Assembly (NCBI GenBank): GCA_003644335.1
Contig: QNCB01000070.1
Location: 1-6,802, forward strand
Reading direction: 5' to 3'
DNA length: 6,802 nt
Source of the DNA: Planctomycetota bacterium
GTDB lineage: Bacteria > Planctomycetota > Phycisphaerae > SM23-33
The notes under the pieces: generated by a model
The model's database searches: none
What the model was told of the DNA's origin: nothing
The model's input: only the letters and a program-made list of their open reading frames with translations
Shown here: in pieces, positions 1-5,623 of the stretch
How the letters are laid out: the number at the start of each line of letters is the position of its first letter
How positions within the stretch are numbered: the stretch's first letter is position 1
Position numbers and translations under genes: made by a program

Positions 1-19
1 AAAAAAAGTAATCAGTAAT

Positions 20-105
20 CCCCAGCACTTATTTGCGTAAACCCAAAATCGTTGTTCTTTCGCTCGACTTAATCATTTACCGAATGTAGCAAATAAGTGC
101 TGGGG
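20..105. repeat. long hairpin element, copy 1 (17-bp perfect arms)
   Basis: The left arm CCCCAGCACTTATTTGC (20-36) and right arm GCAAATAAGTGCTGGGG (89-105) are perfect reverse complements, separated by a 52-nt interior. The arm core GCACTTATTTGC recurs in the second copy at 6535-6630, but the two interiors do not match beyond short words. The element sits exactly between heptamer units (CAGTAAT on the left, CAGTTAT on the right). It could be a non-autonomous mobile element with terminal inverted repeats, a REP-like structure or an RNA hairpin in the bamA 3' region. No transposase gene recognisable as its partner lies in the window. Confidence 0.85.
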
Positions 106-119
106 CAGTTATCAGTAAC
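106..119 (+). repeat. two CAGTNNN heptamers beside hairpin copy 1
   Basis: CAGTTAT (106-112) and CAGTAAC (113-119) follow the hairpin with no gap, and CAGTAAT (13-19) precedes it. After them comes AGCAAAAACAGC, the same tail that follows the five-unit array next to bamA on the other strand. Confidence 0.7.
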
Positions 120-317
120 AGCAAAAACAGCGACTACGAAAAGCGCAAAAAAACGCGAAATTGTTTTTTTATTTTACCCACCCATCCCAAAGATGCCGCT
201 CCTACGGAGCTGTCTATCCATTCCATCTATGGATTATGGGCTGGCTGTGTTTTTCAAACAATTAGTGTGTATTTGTGTTCATTCGTGGTTCGCTGTTGCT
301 GTTTTTGCTTTTACTGA
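112..317. repeat. imperfect 23-nt inverted repeat pair
   Basis: Positions 112-134 and the reverse complement of 295-317 agree in 21 of 23 bases (TCAGTAACAGCAAAAACAGC and TCAGTAAAAGCAAAAACAGC are the shared starts). Together they bracket about 160 bp of non-coding DNA containing the palindromic block at 181-240. The two arms are the ends of two heptamer arrays pointing towards each other, so this could be one inverted duplication rather than a separate element. Confidence 0.65.
181..240. repeat. small cloverleaf-like palindromic block
   Basis: Three nested pairings can be read: outer CCCAT (181-185) with ATGGG (236-240), then GCTCC (198-202) with GGAGC (206-210) around a TAC loop, and ATCCAT (216-221) with ATGGAT (229-234) around a 7-nt loop. 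The stems are short, so each alone could be chance. The block resembles a short interspersed repeat that I associate with planctomycete intergenic DNA, which cannot be verified here. Confidence 0.4.
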
Positions 318-347
318 CTACTGACTCCTGAATACTGACTACTGCTG
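313..347 (-). repeat. five-unit heptamer array abutting the bamA stop
   Basis: On the plus strand the units are ACTGACT, ACTGACT, CCTGAAT, ACTGACT, ACTGCTG: exactly 35 bp, with the last base touching the bamA stop triplet at 348-350. On the bamA strand, shifted in phase, this reads CAGTAGT, CAGTATT, CAGGAGT, CAGTAGT, then CAGTAAAAG. The same ending follows the array behind the lipoprotein gene. Short tandemly repeated heptanucleotides (STRR) are known from cyanobacteria; this is an analogy of form only. Confidence 0.8.
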
Positions 348-2687
348 TTAAAACGTCCAGCCTAGCGAGAAGCTGAAGATTTGCGTGTCGTCTTCTGCCT
401 CTTTCATGAGTGGGAATCCGAAGTCCAGTGCCATTGGCACTGGGCCGAAGAACGGGATTGTCCATCGCAGCCCAAAGCCAGCCGAGGCCCGGTACGACGT
501 GAACCCAAAGTCGCTTTCGACCGTGCCGGTGTCCAGGAAGACCACGCCGCGGAGCTTGTCTGTTACCAATGGGAACGAGTATTCCATCCCAGCCAGGAAG
601 AGCGTGTCTCCGCCGATGGGGTCGTTGTCGCTTCCGCCGTTGCGAGCTTTGCCCCGCGGGCTTATGCCTCGGAAACTAAAGCCTCTCATCGAGCCGATGC
701 CGCCGGCGTAGAATTTTTCGAAGACCGGCGCGTCGCCTGTTATTTGTCCGAACGTTACACGCCCAGCCAGGATATGTTTGCGGTCGAGTGCGTCTACATA
801 GACCGTGCGATAGATTCGATAATCCGCCCCAGCCTTGCCGAAAACATCCGTGCCGACGACCTGTTCGTAGCTAAGCTGGAACCTGTCGCCCGTCGTTGGC
901 ATCCATCTGCTGTCGGTGCGGTCGCGCGTGAGCGACCCGCGGAACCCCAGCAACGTGTGAGTGCCGCGATCTTCCCATACCTCGACAGCTGCACTGTCGT
1001 TGACGTCTATATTGATGTTCTCCAGCCTGGTCGAAAGCTCGCCATACCAGCGGTTCTTGAACCGATGACCAATGCTAGCCTGGGTGCCGACGCGGGTTTC
1101 GTCGTAGTGGTCATAGCCTCGGTTAAACAGGAATCCCTTGATGCCCAGGGAGTATGGCAGGTCGAAAATATATGGCGTGGACCACGAGACATTGAACCGC
1201 ATCAGCTCCGTGCCAGGCTCAGCAGACAGGCTGAACCGTTGGCCTGCGCCTTTGAAGGTTTGAGGCTTGAGCATGCTCTTCCAGCTACCGGGCCAGGCGG
1301 TGATGTCAAAGTTCCGCTGCGTGAAAGATACCGTGCCAAGCAGGCCACTGTTCGAACTGACGCCCACGCCCATCATAAACTCAGCGGTGCGGCCTTCTTT
1401 GACCTGCACGAGAATATCCTTGACCGCCTTTTGCTCCGTGCCGACCGGCGTGATGTTCACTTCGTCAAACAGCCTGATTTCCTTCAGCCGATTTTTGGAA
1501 TACTCGATAGCGACCGTGTCGCAAAGCTGTTCGGGATAGAAGCGAAACTCCCGCCGAATTACGCGCGACTGGGTGATGGAGTTGCCCTGGATTTTGATTT
1601 GACCGATGCGGAACTGGTCGTGCTCGGTAATTTTGAAGACCAGGTTTATCAGCGCGGGCTTGCCGCCATCGACGTCCTTAGCCCAAGGCGGGGGCGGAGC
1701 GTTGGGAGCCAGGAACCGCTTGTTGATGTCCACCTCAGCCTCGATATAACCAACCTCGCCGTACGCGGCATCGACCTTCTTTTTGTCCAGCCGAAGCCCG
1801 TCGGTCGTGAAAAACACACCCTGACGAAACGTCAGCCTACGACGGAGTTCCTCGCCGGAGAAAACCGTATTGCCCTTGAAAATAATGTCGTTTATGCGGT
1901 ACCGAGGCCCTTCGTTTATCACGAAAGTTACAGTTGCCTTGGTCTTGTCCGGCGAGAAGTTCAGCCTCCTGCCAACCTCAGCGTCGAGGAAGCCGTCCTG
2001 AACGTAAATATTGCGGAGGAGCGTTACGTCCCGCTGAATTTTCTCGGTGTTCAACGACCCGTCGATGAGAGGCCAGAGCCTGGCCTTGGTGGAGGTTTTC
2101 ATGCCCAGGCTAAAGTTCGAGAAGTAGTGATTGCCCTCGAATTTCACCTTCGTGATAATGGTCTGCGGGCCTTCGACGATGTTGAAAATAACTTCGTGTT
2201 TTTTCTGCAAGGCGTCCTTGTCCACCGTAGCCTGGGCGAAGTGAAAGCCATCCTCGTGGTACTTGTTCACGATAGCTTGCTTGGCAGTTTCGATGCCCGC
2301 GGAGTTGATAGGGTCGCCCTGACCAAGTGGTATAACCTGGAGCAGCTCGTCAGTTGGGAACTGCTTATTGCCGAGAATCTGGAGCTTCTCGATGATAGGC
2401 CTCTCCGCTACTTTGAAAGTAACGATGACGCCCTTGTCGGTGTATTCGCGAGTGGCGATAACGCCGACGAACCGCCCGCTAGCCATGAGCCTGTCGCGGT
2501 CAGCTTTGACGATTTGCTCGTCGTAGACCGTGCCCGGACGGGTTTTGATGTAGCTCATCACCGCGTTTAAGCCAAGCTTATTGTTGCCCGTAACTTGGAC
2601 GGAGGCGACGATTCTGGACGGAGGCGCAGCAGCCGCGCATTGCGACAACAGCACCACCGCGACGATTCCCAATATCAATCTTTTCAC
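348..2687 (-). CDS. bamA: outer membrane protein assembly factor BamA (Omp85 family)
   Basis: BamA is the core of the machine that folds and inserts beta-barrel proteins into the outer membrane. The 779-aa product has a hydrophobic signal peptide (residues 1 to about 21, cut near AAA-AP), five POTRA-like repeats (about 25-96, 97-174, 175-260, 261-356, 357-432) and a C-terminal barrel (about 435-779). The barrel carries the family hallmark MRGF in GSMRGFSFRG (residues 665-674, the VRGF/Y motif of loop 6) and ends in an aromatic terminal signal, FSLGWTF, with Phe last. The length fits BamA. LLSQC in the signal resembles a lipobox, but Gln before Cys argues against lipidation. The start is GTG at 2687: GGGAG (2698-2694) lies 6 nt upstream and the signal peptide begins there. 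The gene stands alone; skp/ompH or lpx genes, common partners elsewhere, are absent. An alternative reading as another Omp85 member (TamA type) is less likely given five POTRAs. Confidence 0.95.
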   Translation of the reverse strand: MKRLILGIVAVVLLSQCAAAAPPSRIVASVQVTGNNKLGLNAVMSYIKTRPGTVYDEQIVKADRDRLMASGRFVGVIATREYTDKGVIVTFKVAERPIIEKLQILGNKQFPTDELLQVIPLGQGDPINSAGIETAKQAIVNKYHEDGFHFAQATVDKDALQKKHEVIFNIVEGPQTIITKVKFEGNHYFSNFSLGMKTSTKARLWPLIDGSLNTEKIQRDVTLLRNIYVQDGFLDAEVGRRLNFSPDKTKATVTFVINEGPRYRINDIIFKGNTVFSGEELRRRLTFRQGVFFTTDGLRLDKKKVDAAYGEVGYIEAEVDINKRFLAPNAPPPPWAKDVDGGKPALINLVFKITEHDQFRIGQIKIQGNSITQSRVIRREFRFYPEQLCDTVAIEYSKNRLKEIRLFDEVNITPVGTEQKAVKDILVQVKEGRTAEFMMGVGVSSNSGLLGTVSFTQRNFDITAWPGSWKSMLKPQTFKGAGQRFSLSAEPGTELMRFNVSWSTPYIFDLPYSLGIKGFLFNRGYDHYDETRVGTQASIGHRFKNRWYGELSTRLENINIDVNDSAAVEVWEDRGTHTLLGFRGSLTRDRTDSRWMPTTGDRFQLSYEQVVGTDVFGKAGADYRIYRTVYVDALDRKHILAGRVTFGQITGDAPVFEKFYAGGIGSMRGFSFRGISPRGKARNGGSDNDPIGGDTLFLAGMEYSFPLVTDKLRGVVFLDTGTVESDFGFTSYRASAGFGLRWTIPFFGPVPMALDFGFPLMKEAEDDTQIFSFSLGWTF

Positions 2688-2693
2688 GGCAGA

Positions 2694-2745
2694 CTCCCAG
2701 GTATCCGCAGTAGGCCACCTGGGCGGCGGAATTTCGCTGCCCAGG
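2694..2745 (-). promoter_or_regulatory. bamA leader with two mutually exclusive hairpins over the ribosome site
   Basis: In the bamA mRNA three segments follow one another: CCUGGGC (2745-2739), GCCCAGGU (2724-2717) and ACCUGGG (2702-2696). The last contains the GGG of the Shine-Dalgarno GGGAG (2698-2694). The middle segment can pair with the first (7 bp, extended by 3 bp after one A-C mismatch, leaving the ribosome site free) or with the third (7 bp, 14-nt loop, hiding it). Such an arrangement suits translational control by a protein, ligand or temperature. The complementarity is seen directly; any regulatory role is inference. Confidence 0.45.
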
Positions 2746-2773
2746 CCCGATAAAACCTTCTGCTTTGACAGGG

Positions 2774-2802
2774 TAGATACCGCCTAGCCTGTCGGAAGTC
2801 AA
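2774..2802 (-). promoter_or_regulatory. candidate sigma70-type promoter of bamA
   Basis: Read on the minus strand: TTGACT (2802-2797), a 17-bp spacer, TATCTA (2779-2774). The -35 box is near-consensus and the spacing ideal; the -10 box keeps only the TAT start. Transcription from about 2767 would give a leader of about 80 nt containing the alternative hairpins. Confidence 0.45.
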
Positions 2803-3010
2803 ATGTTTTTGCCCGGTTTTTACCTCAAAAACCCCAAAATCCCCCCAGGTCCACCAAGCTGATTTCAAACAAGCCGCCGGGCTGAATTTGTAACACCCAC
2901 TTCAAGGCGAGCTTACGTCAAAAACCGCCAGGGCGACAAGTTTTTACCAACAACTCCCAACAGGCAAATAACTTTTTTCCGCCAAGACAAAAAAACATAG
3001 CCCAGCCAAA

Positions 3011-3124
3011 GTTCACCCACGCAGCTCTCGCAGAGACGCTGAGTTCGCGGAGAAAAAACTTAATTGTCCTGTCTCTGCGTTCTCTGTGACTCTGCGATAG
3101 ATTCAAATTGCCGCGTGGGTGAAC
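3011..3124. repeat. 114-bp block bounded by 12-bp perfect inverted repeats
   Basis: GTTCACCCACGC (3011-3022) and GCGTGGGTGAAC (3113-3124) are exact reverse complements. Inside, CGCAGAGAC (3029-3037) and GTCTCTGCG (3071-3079) form a second, 9-bp inverted pair. The interior is made of degenerate CGCAGAG / TCTCTGCG words of the kind found in interspersed intergenic repeats. It could be a small palindromic repeat element or a MITE-like remnant. No clear target duplication flanks it. Confidence 0.7.
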
Positions 3125-3158
3125 CTTGTTCTTCGTGAAACTCAGGCCAAGAACCACT

Positions 3159-3215
3159 TACCAGCCTGACGGGGCTACGCAAAAAAAAGTTACTCTTGCA
3201 CGGGCCAGGCTGGTA
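3159..3215. repeat. 10-bp perfect inverted repeat
   Basis: TACCAGCCTG (3159-3168) and CAGGCTGGTA (3206-3215) are exact reverse complements with a 37-nt loop that includes eight A's. It may be a structured leader or an operator; there is no T-run, so it is not a classical terminator. Confidence 0.5.
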
Positions 3216-3258
3216 CAATGTGCGTGTTGGCAGGTGCCAGCGAAAACACAGCCGAGGG

Positions 3259-3274
3259 TCCCGATATGTCGGGA
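3259..3274 (+). repeat. short hairpin TCCCGATATGTCGGGA, copy 1
   Basis: The stem is TCCCGA/TCGGGA with loop TATG, about 100 bp before the 104-aa gene and just ahead of a TACAAT box. A near-identical copy in the same orientation lies at 5624-5639, also about 110 bp before a gene, where the change C to T leaves a G-U pair in the stem. Confidence 0.6.
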
Positions 3275-3371
3275 TGCTACAATAGCTTTTTATCGTTTGT
3301 TCCATGCGTTCTGTTGCGGTAAATTTTTTTAACGCATAGCTGGGAACGCTTACGAGACTGGGAGTTTAGAT

Positions 3372-3686
3372 ATGATTCAGTGTGAAAATTGCGAGTTTTT
3401 TCATCGTGGCGAGGATGGCGAGATAGCCTTTTCGTGTGACCCGTTCCGCACGGTCAAAGAGCCTGAGTGCATCGCCAAATGGCAGATGATAAAGCTGAAC
3501 CAAATGGTCTCCTGCTATCAGTCCACCCTGCGATACTACGAGAAATTCGCGCCCATGCAGGAAAAAATGTTCGACATGATGGAACGCGAAATCGACGACA
3601 TGAGCGAGTCGGACAAGTGGAAAGTCGACGATGACGACGAGCACGACGATGATGAACACACCGACGATTGGCAGACTCCGTTGTAG
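3372..3686 (+). CDS. small CxxC protein with acidic tail, function unknown
   Basis: This 104-aa protein has no signal peptide or membrane segment, so it is probably cytoplasmic. Cysteines at 4 and 7 (CENC), 22 and 33 could form a four-cysteine metal site; Cys48 is extra. Residues about 34-75 look helical and amphipathic, with YYEKFAPMQEKMFDMMEREI in the middle. Residues 76-99 are almost all Asp, Glu and His (DDDDEHDDDEHTDD), which may bind metal or mimic nucleic acid. The start is supported by GGGAG (3360-3364) 7 nt before ATG. It resembles an uncharacterised conserved protein that I associate with Phycisphaerae, from memory only. It stands alone. The neighbouring insertion-sequence wreck begins just after its stop, but the reading frame shows no sign of truncation. 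Confidence 0.8.
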   Translation: MIQCENCEFFHRGEDGEIAFSCDPFRTVKEPECIAKWQMIKLNQMVSCYQSTLRYYEKFAPMQEKMFDMMEREIDDMSESDKWKVDDDDEHDDDEHTDDWQTPL

Positions 3687-3689
3687 TAA

Positions 3690-3857
3690 AAAAGAGCAGT
3701 AACTGTCCACGCTATTTTTTCAGCCCGAAGCGACTGTATGGATTGAACAATAAAGGCTGCGGCTACAGCGACAACACTTATCTTTACTTGAAGCTAAGGC
3801 AAGCCGCGCTACCGGACGAACTAAAAGTCCCCGCGCTCCAAAACTGGCGGAGAGCCT
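3690..3857. other. segment of unknown origin between the 104-aa gene and the ISL3 remnant
   Basis: ISL3 similarity stops near 3857 and does not resume. On the plus strand the segment is open across its length, within a frame running from 3668 to 3928, and reads protein-like words such as RLYGLNNKGCGYSDNTYLYL and KVPALQNW. It has no ribosome site of its own and its ATG lies inside the preceding gene. I do not recognise it. It may be the end of another mobile element or a relic gene. A single CAGTAAC heptamer lies at 3697-3703. Confidence 0.4.
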
Positions 3858-4280
3858 CAAAAAAAGTCTTGAGCGATTCCTTTTTTTGCCTTCGTGGCAA
3901 TGCAACAACTCGCCGCTCTCGCCGTTGAGCACCACGGTAACATAATCATGACCCTTGCCGATAGCCTTCTCGTCAATCATCAAAAATTGAATATTGTCCA
4001 GGTCGGGTTTCGGCAAATGTTCCGCCAGAACTGCCTTGTCCCAATTCCGCAGCCGAGTGTCTCCGACGCCCAACAACGCCGCCGCTTTAGTGTTCGGCAA
4101 GTCGCGAGCCGTTCGTGGCTCGCTGATCTCCGAACGAACCTTGCCATCGCAGCCAGGACAGCAGAGCCGTTTTCGCTTGTCCAGCCGAAGTTGTACTTGC
4201 ACAATCTCCGGCGAAAATGTAACCCTATCAATGCGATAACCGTCAAACGAAAACATCCGATTTAAGCCTCTGACATTCAT
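3784..4280 (-). pseudogene. ISL3-family transposase, degraded
   Basis: The start is ATG at 4280, with AGGA 7 nt upstream. The N-terminal part keeps half of the zinc-finger (CPGC) and the typical RTARDLP. It then jumps, near position 4094, straight to the helix-turn-helix region AAALLGVGDTRLRNWDKAVL, so the second cysteine pair and roughly 50-60 residues are missing. The catalytic-domain start LMIDEKAIGKGHDYVTVVLN, with the first acidic residue, is intact. At a run of seven A's on the coding strand (3887-3881) the frame breaks: one extra base restores KKKESLKTFFE, the expected continuation. After about 3857 the protein no longer resembles ISL3 and stops at 3786-3784. A full transposase of this family is about 400 aa; the other catalytic acids are gone. 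It cannot be active. Confidence 0.88.
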
Positions 4281-4381
4281 GCTCAATTCCTTTCATGGCT
4301 AATGGCTTGCTAATCTATTAGACCATAAAGGGTTAAGCCTGTTCTATATCAAATATTCACCTTCAAAAAGTGCGAAGAACC
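3858..4381 (-). mobile_element. ISL3-family insertion sequence remnant, one end preserved
   Basis: The transposase start side keeps a plausible terminal repeat: on the minus strand GGTTCTTCGCAC begins at 4381 and runs inwards, and ISL3 ends typically start GG(N)TCTT. About 90 bp of leader then precede the transposase start. The other end is absent; I found no matching GGTTCTTCGCAC in plus orientation on the left side, where the element gives way to unrelated sequence near 3857. An 8-bp target duplication therefore cannot be checked. Confidence 0.75.
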
Positions 4382-4411
4382 AAAAAAATTGCAAAGAAAA
4401 AAATTGCAAAG
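4382..4411. repeat. 15-bp perfect tandem duplication at the IS edge
   Basis: AAAAAAATTGCAAAG occurs twice without a gap (4382-4396 and 4397-4411), starting at the base after the inferred outer end of the ISL3 remnant. It may be the original A-rich insertion target, or a slippage product. Confidence 0.8.
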
Positions 4412-4555
4412 TTTTTGTTTTTTCTCTTGCCAATGCCCAGCGAGGCCTCTACCATGTCCTCGCAGATCGCCGGACTGGACGGGGATCGTCAAAATGGGAA
4501 GGTTCTGGGGGACTCACGCTCAACAACTCCCAGTGCCAACAGACGAGGAGAAATC

Positions 4556-5353
4556 ATGAAAAAGACAATTGCCCTACTGAGCGCCATCGCCCTGCTTGCA
4601 TCCGCCGCCACAGCGGCAATCGGCATCAACACCGTCGGGGAAACATACTCGCAGAACTTCGACACGTTGGGAAATACCGACGGTACAAACTACACATTCG
4701 TCGATGATACGACGATCACCGGCTGGCACACCAATTCCGAGGAGATGGACAGTAACTCCAACGAGTACTGGGCCGATGACGGCGACTCCAACAGTGGCGA
4801 GGTTTACAGCTACGGCACGGGAGGTGCGACTGAACGCGCTTTGGGATACCTGGGCTCTGGCGGAAACGACTACACAAACTTCGCCGTTGCCCTGTTGAAC
4901 AACACCGGCGGGACTCTCGACAAGATCACAGTCAACTATACTGGTGAACAATGGCGTTCCGGCGGGAACACGAACGACAACAACAACGTCCTCGTATTCA
5001 GCTACCAGGTCTTCACCGCCGGCGCCGGTTCGATCCCGACCAGCACCGACCAGACCGGCTGGACAACGGTGTCGGCCCTCGACTTCGAGGCCCCGCAGAA
5101 GAACCTTGTCGCAGGCTCCCTGGATGGGAACATTGCTGAAAACCAGACAACTTTCATTGACATCGCCGTCGAAGGGCTCAGTTGGGCCAACGGCCAGGAG
5201 CTTTGGCTCCGGTTCAGCGGAAATGATGGCGTTGGCACGGATGCCGGGCTCGCGGTGGACGATTTTTCAGTTACAGTTCTCCCCGAACCGATGACCATAA
5301 GTTGGTTGGGTATCGGCGGGCTGGGGTTGCTGTTTCGACGCGCGGGAAAATAG
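4556..5353 (+). CDS. secreted PEP-CTERM protein, beta-rich, function unknown
   Basis: The open frame extends upstream to 4370, but the gene starts at ATG 4556: GAGGAG (4545-4550) lies 5 nt before it and a clean signal peptide follows (KK, then a hydrophobic stretch to residue 20, cut at ATA-A). This gives 265 aa. The mature part is rich in Asn, Asp, Gly, Ser and Thr and probably folds as a beta-sandwich; YSQNFDTLG near residues 31-39 and LAVDDFSVTVLPEP near the end are typical of extracellular domains in such proteins. The C-terminus is a PEP-CTERM sorting signal: PEP at 243-245, hydrophobic 246-260, then RR at 261-262. Such proteins are exported and processed by an exosortase, none of which is in the window. 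No clear promoter is visible. It starts only 175 bp beyond the IS edge, so the insertion may have cut into its original upstream region. Confidence 0.88.
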   Translation: MKKTIALLSAIALLASAATAAIGINTVGETYSQNFDTLGNTDGTNYTFVDDTTITGWHTNSEEMDSNSNEYWADDGDSNSGEVYSYGTGGATERALGYLGSGGNDYTNFAVALLNNTGGTLDKITVNYTGEQWRSGGNTNDNNNVLVFSYQVFTAGAGSIPTSTDQTGWTTVSALDFEAPQKNLVAGSLDGNIAENQTTFIDIAVEGLSWANGQELWLRFSGNDGVGTDAGLAVDDFSVTVLPEPMTISWLGIGGLGLLFRRAGK

Positions 5354-5623
5354 CATTTTTGTAACCGGTTTTTCACGAGGTCTTCATCCTTTCGCTGGCG
5401 TTCCGTTTCGGCGCGCACAAAACAGGCCGCGTAGTCCGGCGGGCCGTCGCCAAAACCCGAGCGGTATAGGGTCAAAGATTTTTTTGAAAAAAATCGACGC
5501 GAAGTTATCCACAACCCCACAGTGCGCACAAAAAAGCCCCCGCGTTGTGCAGTACCGGACGATTAAAGAAGATAGGGCTGACACTGGACCCAAAAAACCA
5601 TTCGTGCAATTCGGTTTCACCCG
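5354..5623. other. non-coding region with a single DnaA box and an A/T palindrome
   Basis: No gene is supported. Positions 5478-5496 hold a palindrome (GATTTTTT, TGA, AAAAAATC), followed at 5505-5513 by TTATCCACA, a full match to the DnaA-box consensus. Two similar words, GCGCACAAAACAGGCC near 5414 and GCGCACAAAAAAGCCC near 5524, lie on either side. AACCGGTT followed by T's just after the PEP-CTERM stop has too short a stem to call a terminator. Confidence 0.6.

Larger units (their letters stand above)
1..347. other. repeat-rich non-coding region downstream of bamA
   Basis: I see no credible gene here; the short open frames have no ribosome site or recognisable product. The region is built of repeats: a heptamer remnant (7-19), a 17-bp-arm hairpin (20-105), more heptamers (106-119), a 23-nt imperfect inverted repeat pair (112-134 and 295-317), a small cloverleaf-like palindromic block (181-240), a stretch of about 260-293 with short near-repeats of the type GTGTTCATTCGTGG, and a five-unit heptamer array (313-347) touching the bamA stop codon. 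The last two kinds resemble degenerate interspersed repeats that I associate with planctomycete intergenic DNA. No GC-rich hairpin followed directly by a T-run is present to end bamA. On the minus strand the 20-105 hairpin is followed 13 nt later by seven T's, so it could do so only in a non-canonical way. Confidence 0.7.
2803..3371. other. divergent intergenic region without genes
   Basis: Between the bamA promoter and the 104-aa gene there is no supported coding sequence. The first 200 bp are C/A-rich and show nothing specific. Then come a 114-bp block with 12-bp ends (3011-3124), a 10-bp inverted repeat (3159-3168 with 3206-3215), and a short hairpin (3259-3274) followed by a TACAAT box at 3278-3283. 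That box could be a -10 for the downstream gene, but no convincing -35 stands in front of it. Confidence 0.6.

Noticed and set aside
20..105. CRISPR or integron attC site
   Set aside because: The repeats are inverted rather than direct and not in an array, and the arms lack the GTTRRRY/RYYYAAC core sites of attC.
381..2570. 729-aa open frame on the plus strand opposite bamA
   Set aside because: It lies entirely antisense to a convincing bamA, shows no domain, signal or ribosome site, and is explained by codon bias of the real gene.
4286..4286. TTG start for the ISL3 transposase remnant
   Set aside because: AGGA would be one base from TTG; it is correctly spaced from ATG at 4280.
4370..4555. 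Upstream extension of the PEP-CTERM open frame
   Set aside because: Its first codon lies in the IS tip and the translated extension is low-complexity; the GAGGAG site and signal peptide both point to 4556.
5354..5380. Terminator after the PEP-CTERM gene (AACCGGTT followed by T's)
   Set aside because: The palindrome has no room for a loop and at most three pairs could form.
5505..5513. Replication origin
   Set aside because: There is only one consensus DnaA box and no dnaA, dnaN or gidA nearby.
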